The notes: generated from the sequence alone by a model not told the origin. A DNA stretch of 64,000 nt from Jiella sonneratiae (GCF_017353515.1 NZ_JAFMPY010000013.1:62001-126000); one strand, 5' to 3'. Positions 37,853 to 50,286 are shown, numbered from the stretch's first letter. Made by a program: numbers and translations.

Positions 37853-38854
37853 ATGGACGAGCGCAGAAGGCCCCTCGTGATCCTCACCCGCAAGCTGCCG
37901 CAGCCGGTCGAGAGCCGCATGTGCGAGCTGTTCGACACGCGTCTCAACGAGACGGACCGGCCGATGACGCAGCCCGAACTCGTCGCCGCGCTGCGCGAGG
38001 CGGACGTCGTGGTGCCCACGGTGACCGACCGGATCGACCGCGCGGTGATCGAACAGGCCGGCGAGCGGCTGAAGCTCATCGCCAACTACGGCAACGGCGT
38101 CGACAACATCGACATCGAGACGGCGCATGCCCGCAATCTCTACGTCACCAACACGCCGAACGTCCTCAACGAGGACACCGCCGACATGACCATGGCGCTG
38201 ATCCTCGCGGTGCCGCGCCGGCTGGTGGAGGGCGGAACGCGGCTCGTCGCCGGCGGGCGCTGGCCCGGCTGGTCGCCGACCTGGATGCTCGGCCGACGGA
38301 TCTGGGGCAAGAAGCTCGGCATCGTCGGCATGGGCCGCATCGGCACGGCGGTGGCGCGGCGGGCGCGCGCCTTCGGCCTTGAGATCCACTACCACAACCG
38401 CCGCCGCGTCAGCCCGAAGACCGAGAGCGAGCTCGAGGCCACCTACTGGCAGAGCCTCGACCAGATGCTCGCCCGCATGGACATCGTCTCGATCAACTGC
38501 CCCTACACGCCGGCGACCTACCACCTGATCTCGGCGCGGCGCCTCGCCCTCGTCCAGCCGCACGCCTTCGTCGTCAACACCGCGCGCGGCGAAATCATCG
38601 ACGAAAAGGCGCTGGTCGCCGCGATCGAGGCCGAGAAGATCGCCGGCGCCGGGCTCGACGTCTTCGAGGAGGAACCGCAGGTCTCCAAGAAGCTGCTGCG
38701 GCTGGCCGAGGAGAACCGCGTCGTGCTCTTGCCGCACATGGGCTCGGCGACGATCGAGGGCCGGATCGAGATGGGCGAGAAGGTGATCATCAACATCCGC
38801 ACCCTGATGGACGGCCACCGGCCGCCAGACCGGATTTTGCCGGGCGGGGTCTGA
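37853..38854 (+). CDS. D-isomer 2-hydroxyacid dehydrogenase (glyoxylate/hydroxypyruvate reductase type)
   Basis: A 333-residue dehydrogenase. The NAD(P) fold is LGIVGMGRIGTAVARRARAFG; the catalytic Arg lies near LIANYGNGVDNID, Glu in GLDVFEEEP, and His in LLPHMGSAT. This fits the GyaR/GhrB group reducing glyoxylate or hydroxypyruvate with NAD(P)H. The exact substrate is not proven. An in-frame TTG just before the ATG is an alternative start. Confidence 0.88.
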   Translation: MDERRRPLVILTRKLPQPVESRMCELFDTRLNETDRPMTQPELVAALREADVVVPTVTDRIDRAVIEQAGERLKLIANYGNGVDNIDIETAHARNLYVTNTPNVLNEDTADMTMALILAVPRRLVEGGTRLVAGGRWPGWSPTWMLGRRIWGKKLGIVGMGRIGTAVARRARAFGLEIHYHNRRRVSPKTESELEATYWQSLDQMLARMDIVSINCPYTPATYHLISARRLALVQPHAFVVNTARGEIIDEKALVAAIEAEKIAGAGLDVFEEEPQVSKKLLRLAEENRVVLLPHMGSATIEGRIEMGEKVIINIRTLMDGHRPPDRILPGGV

Positions 38855-38864
38855 GCCGGCCGGA

Positions 38865-39662
38865 TCAGTCCGGATCGACTTCCATCTGCGTCGCCGCGAG
38901 GATGGCGCCGGGACTGCCGTCCGGGCGCACGGCCTGCACCAGCACGGCGCAGCCATAGGTCTCCTCGCCGTCCGGCATGACCGAGGACAGCGGCATGTCG
39001 ACCGCCATGCCGTCCTCGCCGACCATGCCCATCAGCTGCCAGCTCCTGACCGGATGGGTGGTCGCCAGCGTGCGTCCGCGGTTCTCGCCGCGCTCGATCG
39101 AAACCTCGGCACGGTCGGCGAAGCTGACGAGCACCAGCATCGGCTTCGGCTCGCCCGGCGCGGTGCGGATGCCGCTGGCGGTGATGTGGATGCTGTCGCC
39201 GACGCGCTTCACCCCGAGGCTGATCGGCGTCGTCGCGGCCGGCAGGCTGGACTTCGCCATCAGCCGGCGGATCTTTTCCGCATGCGAGCCGACGACGTCG
39301 TAGAGGCCGTTGATCACCAACTGCGGCGTGTAGATCATCTTGTTGGCGAAGCTGCGCGCATAGGCGCGCTGGCGCTCGCTGTTGTGGCCGGACCCGAAGG
39401 TGTCGCGCCAGCCGATATAGTCCCAGTAGTCGACGTGATAGGAGAGCGCCAGGACGTGCGGCGCGTCGGCGAAGCGGGCGAGGAGATCGTCCGCCGGCGG
39501 ACAGGAGGAGCAGCCCTGGCTGGTGAACAGCTCGAGCACGTGGGTGATCTGGCTCTTGATCCGTTCGGCACACCAGCCGTGGGCAGGCAGCGCGAGAACC
39601 ACGAGAAGAAAGAGCGGGGCAGCCGCCTTGCGGACGAGGCGGCAGGCAGGAAGAACCCGCAT
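38865..39662 (-). CDS. DUF1223 thioredoxin-fold secreted protein
   Basis: A 265-residue protein with a signal peptide (KAAAPLFLLVVLALPAHG) and the DUF1223 signature: VLELFTSQGCSSCPPADDLL with a CxxC pair, then VLALSYHVDYWDYIGWRDTFG and MIYTPQLVINGLYDVVG. The family has a thioredoxin-like fold and is common in alphaproteobacteria; function is unknown, though periplasmic disulfide or copper handling is plausible. The start at 39662 sits before the signal peptide; an ATG at 39692 is possible. Confidence 0.87.
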   Translation of the reverse strand: MRVLPACRLVRKAAAPLFLLVVLALPAHGWCAERIKSQITHVLELFTSQGCSSCPPADDLLARFADAPHVLALSYHVDYWDYIGWRDTFGSGHNSERQRAYARSFANKMIYTPQLVINGLYDVVGSHAEKIRRLMAKSSLPAATTPISLGVKRVGDSIHITASGIRTAPGEPKPMLVLVSFADRAEVSIERGENRGRTLATTHPVRSWQLMGMVGEDGMAVDMPLSSVMPDGEETYGCAVLVQAVRPDGSPGAILAATQMEVDPD

Positions 39663-39951
39663 CAGCACCGGTCCGCCCGAGCCGGAGCGCATCGGCCGTC
39701 TGCGGCGCTCCGTCTCGCGGAAGCTCCCGGCCGCCGAAAACGGCGGTCGCACCCGGGTCGGTGTTGAAGGCTGGTCATGGCGGCTCGGCGGAATGGCATT
39801 GCAGGGGGCCCTTGTCGCGGCGGACCCTAAGGGATCGACCGTCACACGGGCCAGTCAATTGCGGGTGAAAGGCGCGCTCGCGAACCATAAGGCAAACGAA
39901 CGGCTCCGTCTGCCCCTCCCCCCGGCTCCGGGCCGCGGGGCCCGGACTAAA

Positions 39952-39991
39952 GGAAGGGGCCGCGCGGCAGCCTGGCCGCGCGGCCCCTTCC
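39952..39991 (-). terminator. acnA terminator
   Basis: A perfect 17-bp stem (39952-39968 with 39975-39991) with a 6-base loop lies directly downstream of acnA on the minus strand. The leftward strand reads CCTTTAG after the stem, a short T-containing tail. The rest of the 343-bp gap to 39663 shows nothing else. Confidence 0.78.
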
Positions 39992-40005
39992 CTCGTCAAG
40001 CAGTC

Positions 40006-42765
<2,760 letters not shown>

Positions 42766-42953
42766 GAGGCTCACATTCCTTCTCGAACCGATGAAATAGT
42801 CCGAAGGGCGAACGGCCTTCATGCGCCGCGGAAGAGCGCGCTCGAAGATGCGGGTGCGACCATTTCCGCTGTCCGCCCTGACGCCCGTCGGTGCCGTGCG
42901 GGCGCCATGAGATCGGCGCTTGATGTTTCCACGCCGGTCGCTGGAGTGGCTGC

Positions 42954-42991
42954 GGGCGTTATAGGCAAGTTTGTAATGGCTATAAAGGCCC
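42954..42991. promoter_or_regulatory. imperfect inverted repeat in the acnA-ccmA divergent region
   Basis: Within the 338-bp gap between the divergent acnA and ccmA genes, TTATAG (42959-42964) faces CTATAA (42980-42985), flanked by further complementary GGGC/GCCC. The gap must hold both promoters. It could be an operator or promoter element of acnA, but no regulator is suggested by sequence. Confidence 0.3.
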
Positions 42992-43103
42992 GAGGGCGAC
43001 CGAGGCGAGAAAATATGACACGCTGCAAAATCGGCGCAAGACGGGCGGCGCCGGCCCGTCCGGCAGCGGTCCGTCCGGCGGCGGCCATCGAGGGTGCGGC
43101 CGC

Positions 43104-43853
43104 GTGATCCGGCCGCGGATCGCCCTTCAGGGCCTCGTCGTCGGGCGCGGCGCCGTCGCCGTCGCCGGGCCGTTCGACCTCGCCGTCGCAAGCGGCGAGG
43201 CGCTCGTCGTCACCGGGCCGAACGGCGCCGGCAAGTCGACGCTGCTGCGCACACTCGCCGGCCTTTTGCCGCCGATATCGGGAGGCGTCCGCCTCGAAGG
43301 CCTGACGGCGGCGGACGGCGAAGCGGCGGCGCGGCTCGCCGACGCCTCCCACTATGTCGGCCACCGCCACGGCATGAAGGCGGCGCTCGGCGTCGGCGAG
43401 AACCTCGCCTTCTGGGCGGGCTATCTCGGCGCCGGCCCTCTGCGGACGGGCGAAGCGGCCGAGGGGGCGGGGCCGCTGGCGCCGGCGGAGGCGCTGGCCG
43501 CCGTCGGCCTGCCCGGCCTTTCCGACATTCCCTTCGCCTATCTCTCCGCCGGCCAGCAGCGCCGGGCGAGCCTCGCCCGCCTGCTCGTCGCCCGCAGGCC
43601 GGTCTGGATCCTCGACGAGCCGACCTCGGCGCTCGACCTCGCCTCGCAGGCGCTTTTTGCCGGCCTCGTCGCCGGGCATCTCGCCCGCGGCGGCATCGCG
43701 ATCGCCGCCACCCACCATCCGCTCGGGCTCGAAGCGGCGCAGACGCTCCACATCACCCCACCTGCCGGGCGCGACGACGGTCCAGGCTCGAACGGCCCCG
43801 TCGCGCCCGCCATCGACGACGCCGCCCTCGCCGAAGCCGAGGGCTGGCTGTGA
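43104..43853 (+). CDS. ccmA: haem exporter ATP-binding protein CcmA
   Basis: A 249-residue ABC ATPase of cytochrome c maturation system I. Walker A is GPNGAGKST, signature [16 protein letters not shown], Walker [12 protein letters not shown], and the H-loop ATHHPL. CcmA works with CcmB and CcmC to release haem-loaded CcmE. The start codon is GTG. Its TGA overlaps the ccmB GTG by four bases (GTGA), showing translational coupling. Confidence 0.93.
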   Translation: MIRPRIALQGLVVGRGAVAVAGPFDLAVASGEALVVTGPNGAGKSTLLRTLAGLLPPISGGVRLEGLTAADGEAAARLADASHYVGHRHGMKAALGVGENLAFWAGYLGAGPLRTGEAAEGAGPLAPAEALAAVGLPGLSDIPFAYLSAGQQRRASLARLLVARRPVWILDEPTSALDLASQALFAGLVAGHLARGGIAIAATHHPLGLEAAQTLHITPPAGRDDGPGSNGPVAPAIDDAALAEAEGWL

Positions 43854-44509
43854 CCGCCCTTTTCCTCCGCGACCTGCGCCTTGCCTTTTCCGGCGGCGGC
43901 GGGGCGACCACCGGCGTCATCTTCTTCCTCGCGGTCATCGCGACGATCCCCTTCGGCGTCGGGCCGGACCTCAATCTCCTGTCGCGCATCGGCCCGGCGA
44001 TCCTGTGGATCGGCGCGCTCTTGTCGACGCTGCTCACCCTCGACCGGCTGTTCCAGGCCGACCGGGAGGACGGCACGCTCGATCTTCTGATCGCCGGGCC
44101 GCTGCCGATGCCGCTCGTCGTCCTGGCGAAATGCCTCGCCTTGTGGGCCGCCTCGTGCCTGCCGCTGGTCCTCGCCTCGCCGGTCCTCGGCCTGTTCCTG
44201 GCGCTCGAGCCCGCCGCGCTCTTCGCGGTGATGGCGACGCTCTTCGTCGGCACGCCGGCCATCGTCTTCATCGGCGCCGTCGGCGCCGCCGTCGCCGTGG
44301 CGCTGCCCCGCGGCGGCCTGCTGGTCTCGGTGCTGGTGCTGCCGCTTGCGATTCCGGTGCTGATCTTCGGCGTCTCGGCGACCTATGCCGCGGTCAACGA
44401 GCCGGACCCGTTTCTCCCTCCCTTCATGATCTTATGCGCGCTGACACTGTTCTTCGGGGCGCTGGGGCCGATCGCTGCTGGGGCTGCGTTGAAGGGGGGT
44501 GGGGATTGA
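43850..44509 (+). CDS. ccmB: haem exporter permease CcmB
   Basis: A 219-residue membrane protein with about six spans. FLRDLRLAFSGGG at the N-terminus, LLSTLLTLDRLFQADREDGTLDLLI and the hydrophobic helices after it are the CcmB pattern. It is the membrane subunit partnering CcmA. In related genomes ccmC follows at once; here ccmC starts only at 48267, after an unrelated insertion. The last codons run into a stretch of different composition (GGTGGGGATTGA). Confidence 0.92.
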   Translation: MTALFLRDLRLAFSGGGGATTGVIFFLAVIATIPFGVGPDLNLLSRIGPAILWIGALLSTLLTLDRLFQADREDGTLDLLIAGPLPMPLVVLAKCLALWAASCLPLVLASPVLGLFLALEPAALFAVMATLFVGTPAIVFIGAVGAAVAVALPRGGLLVSVLVLPLAIPVLIFGVSATYAAVNEPDPFLPPFMILCALTLFFGALGPIAAGAALKGGGD

Positions 44510-44849
44510 AGAGGCAGACGACGCTCGGCGTATGACGCCATCCCGGCGCATCGGCGGCGTGAAACGGAATACCATGATAGTGTTGCAAAACGAGGGTTCG
44601 AAGGGCCGGGACGGGTGATATGCGGATGGTCGGCTTCGGACACCGAACACGAGGAAGGAGACGCTCTCCCACCTCTCCATCATCGACCGCACTGCATCTT
44701 CATGTCGGAGGCCCTGATCTTAAACCCATGACACCAGAGCCTGTCGTCCTCTGCAGCGCCCGCAAAACGCCTCCTTCACGGCCTTGCGGAAATCCGGCGT
44801 GGAACCGCTTCGAAAGCTGGGGTTTGGCGACTCGACGCAGGGTGGGCTT
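44510..44849. other. 340-bp gap at the left end of the ccm interruption
   Basis: Composition drops towards lower GC across this stretch. No protein-like frame and no clear hairpin was found. It marks the left side of foreign-looking DNA that separates ccmB from ccmC. A promoter for the following dehydratase-like gene should lie here. Confidence 0.4.
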
Positions 44850-45809
44850 ATGACAAGACTGAGCCTCAGCAGAATTGAAGAATCATATCGGATAATCGAC
44901 CAGGTTTTTTTGAATACGCCGCAATATTCTTGCCCTCATCTCAGCAATGCGTTGGGATGCCGCGTTATTTTGAAGGTGGAAACATTGAACCCGATTCGAT
45001 GTTTCAAAGGTCGCGGAACGGAGACGGTGCTGGCTCGGCTTGGCGCGAATGACGGACCGAAATCCGTGGTGTGTGCAAGCGCGGGAAATCTTGGCCAAGC
45101 CCTTGCATATTGCGGAAAGAAGCGAGGCTTCGAGGTCACGGTCGCTGCGTCGGCAGCCGCCAACCCGTTGAAGATTCAGCGGATGAAGGCGCTGGGTGCA
45201 ACGGTTATCTTAGTGGAAGGGCAGATCGAGGAAGCTCTTGAAGCTGCTATTGCACATTCCAGAGAAACCGGTGCGTTCCTGGTCGAAGACAGCAAGAACA
45301 TTGATACTTGCGAAGGTGCAGGGACAATCGGCCTGGAACTTGCGAAATTACCATTCATATTCGATTCAATCTTGATTTCACTTGGCGCGGGCGCGATGGC
45401 AACGGGCATCGGCCTTGCGCTGAAATCCTACAGCCCCCGCACAAAAGTCTTATCCGTTCAACCTCAGAATGCACCCGCGTTAACGCGGTCATATTTTGCT
45501 GGTGAAGTGGTCGACTCCGGACCACCCAGGACAATTGCCGACGGTGTAGCCGGACGATATACGATCCCCGAGGTCTTGGCAGATATGCTGGAAATCGTCG
45601 ATGACGCCCTTCTGGTGGAGGAGAAGAGCATCGTTGAGGCCATGAGGCTTCTTTACAAATGCTGTGGCCTGGTGGTTGAACCTGCCGCTGCTTTGGGTGT
45701 CGCCAGCATTCTTGAGAACCCGAACCGCTTTCGCGGGCAAACCGTTGCGACAGTTCTGTGCGGAAGCAATGTTGCACCGGAAGATTTTGCGAAATGGGCC
45801 GGGTTTTGA
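44850..45809 (+). CDS. threonine/serine dehydratase-like PLP enzyme (fold type II)
   Basis: A 319-residue fold-type II PLP enzyme. IRCFKGRGTETVLARL carries the Schiff-base lysine, VVCASAGNLGQALAYC is the substrate loop (SxGNxGQ), ISLGAGAMATGIGLALK the phosphate loop, and VATVLCGSN the C-terminal motif. This matches threonine ammonia-lyase/serine racemase-like enzymes. The gene is clearly less GC-rich than neighbours, indicating acquisition. The start at 44850 is favoured; an upstream frame from 44784 adds unusual residues. It has no functional link to ccm genes. Confidence 0.8.
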   Translation: MTRLSLSRIEESYRIIDQVFLNTPQYSCPHLSNALGCRVILKVETLNPIRCFKGRGTETVLARLGANDGPKSVVCASAGNLGQALAYCGKKRGFEVTVAASAAANPLKIQRMKALGATVILVEGQIEEALEAAIAHSRETGAFLVEDSKNIDTCEGAGTIGLELAKLPFIFDSILISLGAGAMATGIGLALKSYSPRTKVLSVQPQNAPALTRSYFAGEVVDSGPPRTIADGVAGRYTIPEVLADMLEIVDDALLVEEKSIVEAMRLLYKCCGLVVEPAAALGVASILENPNRFRGQTVATVLCGSNVAPEDFAKWAGF

Positions 45810-45955
45810 GGATTTGAGCGGCGCTTGCTGGCGCGTGTGGAAGCCCACCAATTCTCAAACGGATTCATCAATTCCGTTTCAGCCTTCATTGATCACCAAT
45901 GCCCGCATCAATGCTGGGCGATGACGCGCGATTGTCGGCTCCGTTCCCCGGCGCC

Positions 45956-46981
45956 TCACTCCCACACCACCCGGTTGCGGCCTGCCACCTTCGCCGCATA
46001 AAGCCGCTTGTCGGCTGCGCCGAGCAGGGCCTGCAGGTCGGTTCCGTCCTCGGGAAGCGTGGCGACGCCGATGCTCGCGGTGAAGGACAGCGCCCTGCCG
46101 GCGTCCTCGAAGGACGAGGTCGCGATCAGCCGGCGGAGCTTCTCCGCCGCCTGCCGCGCGTCGTGCGGCGTGGCGTGCGACAGGAGAAGGCAGAACTCCT
46201 CGCCGCCATAGCGGACGACGTCGTCGTTCGGCCGGAGGTTCTCGACGAGCAGCGCGGACATCGCCTTCAGCGCGGTATCGCCGGCCTCATGGCCATGGGA
46301 ATCGTTGATCTTCTTGAAGAAGTCGATGTCGAGGAGGAGCATCGCACAGGGCGTGCCGTGGCGCTCCCACCGGGCCTTCTCTTCCGCAAAGCGCAGTCCG
46401 AGGAAGGCGCGATTGCCGAGCCCGGTCAGCGGGTCGCTCAGGGCCTGGCGCTTCAGGGCATTCTCGGCCCGCGAGCGCGAGGTCTCGTAGACGAAGGAAA
46501 AGCCGAAGATGCACAGCGCCACCCCCGCGACGTTGAGCAGCGCCCGCGGGTTGCCGTTGAGCGCGCTGTCTGAAAAGCGCCCGTAATAGATCAGGAAGGC
46601 GATCACCAGGAAGACGACGCTGACGCCGCCGCCGAGGGCGCGACCGAGCAGCATGTGCGACAGGATCGGGATCAGGAGGACCCAGGCGAAGACCGACGGC
46701 GCCGATTGCGGCGTCGCGAGGATCAGCATCATCGTCAAGTCGAAGAGGACGAGATAGACGAAGGACCAGCGCACGAGATGCGGCGTCCTGCGGATCACCG
46801 GAACGAGAACCAGCGCGAAGCTTCCCATCGCGATCTCGCCGACCATCGCCTCGTAATTGGCGTGGAAGTAGTTGAGGACGGCAAAGGCCGCGCCGAACGC
46901 CGTCGTGAAGATCAGGAGCGCGACGAGGATGGAGCGCCGCAGGGCGTCGACATCGTCGAATATGCTTTCCGTCTTCGCCAA
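45956..46981 (-). CDS. membrane-bound diguanylate cyclase (GGDEF)
   Basis: A 341-residue protein with five or six membrane spans in residues 15-170 and a C-terminal GGDEF domain: DPLTGLGNRAFL, LLLDIDFFKKINDSHGHEAGD, and VVRYGGEEFCLLL with the active GGEEF site. It should synthesise cyclic di-GMP. An RxxD inhibitory site is present in the segment NLRPNDD upstream of GGEEF. It is transcribed against the flanking ccm genes. Confidence 0.88.
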   Translation of the reverse strand: MAKTESIFDDVDALRRSILVALLIFTTAFGAAFAVLNYFHANYEAMVGEIAMGSFALVLVPVIRRTPHLVRWSFVYLVLFDLTMMLILATPQSAPSVFAWVLLIPILSHMLLGRALGGGVSVVFLVIAFLIYYGRFSDSALNGNPRALLNVAGVALCIFGFSFVYETSRSRAENALKRQALSDPLTGLGNRAFLGLRFAEEKARWERHGTPCAMLLLDIDFFKKINDSHGHEAGDTALKAMSALLVENLRPNDDVVRYGGEEFCLLLSHATPHDARQAAEKLRRLIATSSFEDAGRALSFTASIGVATLPEDGTDLQALLGAADKRLYAAKVAGRNRVVWE

Positions 46982-47023
46982 GATGCGACGCTTTCCTCCG
47001 GGCCCCTTCCGCGGCCGCGCGAA

Positions 47024-47188
47024 CTAGTGGATTGAATTTGACATTCGAGTGCCGATCGGGTGAGGCGCCGTATCAAATGTCAAATTCGAAAAATCCACCG
47101 GGATCATAATCTTGGCTCGTGGTCTTTCGATTCCGACATTTGCTGCGCGGTCTCGGCAAAGCGGTACAGATGTCGGAATCGGACCACG
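47024..47188 (-). repeat. dispersed double-hairpin repeat, copy C (inverted)
   Basis: Same unit as copies A (5111-5266) and B (30136-30288) in reverse orientation. The long hairpin pairs 47034-47048 (GAATTTGACATTCGA) with 47073-47087 (TCAAATGTCAAATTC), one mismatch in 15. The second hairpin pairs 47131-47142 (TTCCGACATTTG) with 47167-47178 (CAGATGTCGGAA), one mismatch in 12. The loop between the long arms again holds GCCGATCGGGTGAGGCGCCG. It lies between the diguanylate cyclase and tam in a 436-bp gap with no other feature. Confidence 0.85.
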
Positions 47189-47417
47189 AGCTTATCAAGA
47201 GGCTGAAAGGCCAGACAATTCAAGGGGCGGGCCGGCGACGGGCGGCCGGACCGTCACAAGCGGGACGAACCGCTGCAGGATGACGACGAAAGGGTGAATT
47301 TCGGATTAATCAGCCAGACAGTCGATTCGCCGCCCGAACAGTTGCGCGGCCGAACCGGCAGCCTGCCGCACCGATCGGTGCTACAAGCCGGCGACCTCAA
47401 TCCGACCGGGCCCCGCC

Positions 47418-48197
47418 ATGACCGACTGGAACGCCGACCTCTATCTCCGCTTTGCGGGCGAACGCACCCGCCCCGCCGCCGAGCTTCTGGCGCGGGTGCC
47501 GCTGACCCGCCTCGGCCGCGCCGTCGATCTCGGCTGCGGGCCCGGCAATTCGACCGAGCTGATCGCCGCGCGCTATCCCGAGGCGGCGGTCGAGGGCGTC
47601 GACACCTCGCCGGACATGCTGGAAAAGGCCAAAGCGCGCCTGCCGGGCGTCAGCTTCACCCGCGGCGACGTCGCAGCGTTCAGGGCCGAGCCGCCCGCCG
47701 ACCTCCTCTTCGCCAATGCCGTGCTGCAATGGCTGCCCGATCACGAAACGCTGTTTCCCCGGCTGATGCGGAGCCTTTCCGCCGGCGGCGTCCTCGCCGT
47801 CCAGATGCCGGACAATCTCGATCAGCCCTCGCACCGGCTGATGCGCGAGGTCGCCGCCGAGCCGCGCTTTGCGGCAAGGCTCGGCGAAGCGGGCGGCGCC
47901 CGCGCCCGCATCCTTGCGGTCGAGGCCTATTACGACCTCCTCCTCCCCCTCGCCGCCACGATCGACATCTGGCGAACGACCTACTGCCACGTCCTCGCCG
48001 ACGCCCCGGCGATCGTCGAATGGGTCCGGGCGACGGGGCTGCGCCCCTTCCTCGATCCGCTGGACGAGGCGGACCGGGCCGCCTTCCTTGCCGCCTACAC
48101 CGCCCGGATCGCCGCGGCCTATCCGCCGCGCGCCGACGGCCGGGTGATCCTGCCCTTCCCGCGGCTGTTCGTCGTCGCGACGCGCCGGGAGGGATGA
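47418..48197 (+). CDS. tam: trans-aconitate 2-methyltransferase
   Basis: A 259-residue methyltransferase: [18 protein letters not shown] at the N-terminus and [16 protein letters not shown] as motif I are the Tam pattern, with [11 protein letters not shown] and LMREVAAEP further on. Tam methylates trans-aconitate, an inhibitor formed from cis-aconitate, linking it to aconitase. acnA lies 4.7 kb away. Tam was probably part of, or moved with, the segment that separates ccmB from ccmC. Confidence 0.87.
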   Translation: MTDWNADLYLRFAGERTRPAAELLARVPLTRLGRAVDLGCGPGNSTELIAARYPEAAVEGVDTSPDMLEKAKARLPGVSFTRGDVAAFRAEPPADLLFANAVLQWLPDHETLFPRLMRSLSAGGVLAVQMPDNLDQPSHRLMREVAAEPRFAARLGEAGGARARILAVEAYYDLLLPLAATIDIWRTTYCHVLADAPAIVEWVRATGLRPFLDPLDEADRAAFLAAYTARIAAAYPPRADGRVILPFPRLFVVATRREG

Positions 48198-48266
48198 TCA
48201 CGATGTGATGGCGGGCCGCGAGAAGTCGTTTGCGGCTTCGTTCGAGAGGCTCTAAATTCGGTTCCC

Positions 48267-49028
48267 ATGACCGACGTTTCCGCCAGCGCCAAGCCCTCGC
48301 GCGTCAGCCTCCTCGCCAATCCGACGCGGTTCCTCGACCTGTCGGGCAAGGTGCAGCCGTGGCTCTACGCCGTCGCCCTCGCCGCGATCGCCGTCGGCCT
48401 GTCGCTCGGCCTGACGGCGCCGGCCGACTACCAGCAGGGCTCGACGGTGGAGATCATGTTCATCCACGTGCCCTTCGCCTGGCTCTGCATGATGATCTGG
48501 ACGGTGATGAGCGTCTCGGCGCTCGGCACCCTCGTCTGGCGCCATCCGCTCGCCGACGTGTCGATCAAGGCGGCGGCGCCGATCGGCGCGGTGTTCACGG
48601 CGCTGGCGCTGATCACCGGCTCGATCTGGGGCCGGCCGATGTGGGGGACGTGGTGGGTCTGGGACGCGCGGCTGACCTCGGTCTTCGTCCTGTTCCTGAT
48701 GTATCTCGGCCTGATCGCGCTGACCCGCGCGCTGGAAGAGCCGGGCAAGGCGGCAAGACCCGCGGCGATCCTCGTCCTCGTCGGCTTCGTCAACATTCCG
48801 ATCATCAAGTTCTCGGTCGACTGGTGGAACACGCTGCACCAGCCGGCGAGCGTCATGCGCATGGACGGGCCGGCGATGCCCGCCGTCTACCTGACCCCGC
48901 TCCTCGTCTCGGCGATCGGCTTCACCGTGCTGTTCTTCGCCCTGCATCTGACGGCGATGCGCACCGAGATCCTGCGCCGCCGGGTCGCGGCGCTGTCGCG
49001 GCTCGCCGCCCGCCGCGCCGACGCCTGA
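48267..49028 (+). CDS. ccmC: haem export protein CcmC
   Basis: A 253-residue protein with six spans and the WWD haem-handling motif WGTWWVWDARLTS between spans. It is preceded by EIMFIHVPFAWLCMMIW, whose histidine is a haem ligand. CcmC attaches haem to CcmE. It starts the second half of the ccm cluster, with ccmD 31 bp downstream. Confidence 0.95.
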   Translation: MTDVSASAKPSRVSLLANPTRFLDLSGKVQPWLYAVALAAIAVGLSLGLTAPADYQQGSTVEIMFIHVPFAWLCMMIWTVMSVSALGTLVWRHPLADVSIKAAAPIGAVFTALALITGSIWGRPMWGTWWVWDARLTSVFVLFLMYLGLIALTRALEEPGKAARPAAILVLVGFVNIPIIKFSVDWWNTLHQPASVMRMDGPAMPAVYLTPLLVSAIGFTVLFFALHLTAMRTEILRRRVAALSRLAARRADA

Positions 49029-49059
49029 GCCGGCCGGCGGCAGCCATCGGGAGGACGAC

Positions 49060-49245
49060 TTGCAAGCCGAATATTCCGCCTTCATCGCCAGCGCCTACGG
49101 CATCTCGGCGCTCGCCATCTGCGGCCTCCTCGCCTGGATCTTCCTCGATGCGCGGGCCCAGCGCCGCGCCCTCGCGGCGCTCGACGCCAAGGGCGTGCGC
49201 CGGCGCTCGGCGGCGGGCGAGACGGCAGGCGGGTCCGGCCGATGA
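49060..49245 (+). CDS. ccmD: haem exporter protein CcmD
   Basis: A 61-residue protein with one membrane span (YSAFIASAYGISALAICGLL) and a basic C-terminus (RAQRRALAALDAKGVRRR), the CcmD pattern. CcmD links CcmC and CcmE in the haem-transfer complex. It starts at TTG after GGGAGGA, and ends 4 bases inside the next gene (ATGA overlap). Confidence 0.85.
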   Translation: MQAEYSAFIASAYGISALAICGLLAWIFLDARAQRRALAALDAKGVRRRSAAGETAGGSGR

Positions 49246-49931
49246 GCGTTCGCAACGACGAGACGCTGCTCGAGACGGCGCCGGCCGACGGTGCGCGGCC
49301 CGCGCCGCATGCCGACGCGAAGACCGCCGCGCGCCGCGGCGGCCCGCGTCTCGTCGTGCTGCTGCCGCTCCTGATCTTTCTCGGCCTTGCCGGCGTCTTC
49401 CTCTACCAGCTTCTCGCCGGCAACGACCCCAAGGAGATCCCCTCGGTGCTCGTCGGCAAGACCGCGCCGATGACGGTGCTGCCGGCGCTTGCCGGGGCGA
49501 CGCTCGCCGACGGCACGCCGACGCCCGGCCTCGATCTTTCCGGCCCCGGCGACGGCCGGCCGGTGCTGGTCAACGTTTTCGCCTCCTGGTGCGCGCCCTG
49601 CCGCGAGGAGCATCCGCTCTTGATGCAGCTTGCCAGGGACAAGCGCTTCCGCCTCGTTGCGATCAACTACAAGGACAAGCCCGAAAACGCCCTCGCCTTC
49701 CTGAAGAGCCTCGGCGACCCCTATGCGGCGATCGGCGTCGACGAAAAGGGCGCGGCGACCATCGACTGGGGCGTCTACGGCGTGCCGGAAACCTTCCTCG
49801 TCGCCCCCGACGGCGAGATCCTCTACAAGCAGACCGGCCCGTTCACGCCGGATTCCATCGAGACCGGCCTGATGCCGGCGGTCGAGAAGGCGCTGAAGCG
49901 CGAACCGAAGGCGCGGGCGGCGACGAGCTGA
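49242..49931 (+). CDS. ccmG: DsbE/CcmG thiol:disulfide interchange protein
   Basis: A 229-residue membrane-anchored thioredoxin-like protein. One membrane span lies near residues 37-58, followed by the active site WCAPC at 116-120, and YGVPETFLVAPDG with the cis-proline. It reduces apocytochrome c cysteines in the periplasm. Its ATG overlaps ccmD. The longer N-terminal cytoplasmic tail (about 35 residues) is unusual. Confidence 0.93.
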   Translation: MSVRNDETLLETAPADGARPAPHADAKTAARRGGPRLVVLLPLLIFLGLAGVFLYQLLAGNDPKEIPSVLVGKTAPMTVLPALAGATLADGTPTPGLDLSGPGDGRPVLVNVFASWCAPCREEHPLLMQLARDKRFRLVAINYKDKPENALAFLKSLGDPYAAIGVDEKGAATIDWGVYGVPETFLVAPDGEILYKQTGPFTPDSIETGLMPAVEKALKREPKARAATS

Positions 49932-50009
49932 CGGCGCGATCGTTGTTGCGCGTCGGGCGGGCGGCGCCTAGCTTTTGTCGACGCTGCCACGTGACAGGAG
50001 AAGAGGGCG

Positions 50010-50279
50010 ATGAGTTCGGTCAAGACGCTCGATCTCGGAGAGCATTTCCGGAGCTTCGTCGACGGCCAGGTCGAGGCCGGCAACTTCGCCAGCGCCGACG
50101 CCGTCGTCCGGGCCGGCCTGTCGCTGCTCGAGCGCCAGAGCGCCGACGAGGAAGCGAGGATCCGCGCCGCGATCGAAGCGGGCGAGGCGAGCGGGGATTA
50201 CCGGGAGCTCGACTGGGACGCCCTCTACGAGCGCATCGAGGCGGAGGAAGCTGCCGCGGTCTCGCCCCGAGCGCGGTAG
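50010..50279 (+). CDS. ParD-like antitoxin
   Basis: An 89-residue ParD/CopG-type antitoxin: TLDLGEHFRSFVDGQVEAGNFASADAVVRAGLSLL is the ribbon-helix-helix and helix pair, followed by an acidic toxin-binding tail. It is followed 7 bp later by the ParE-like toxin. GAGAAGAGG precedes the ATG. Confidence 0.85.
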   Translation: MSSVKTLDLGEHFRSFVDGQVEAGNFASADAVVRAGLSLLERQSADEEARIRAAIEAGEASGDYRELDWDALYERIEAEEAAAVSPRAR

Positions 50280-50286
50280 CCGAGCC

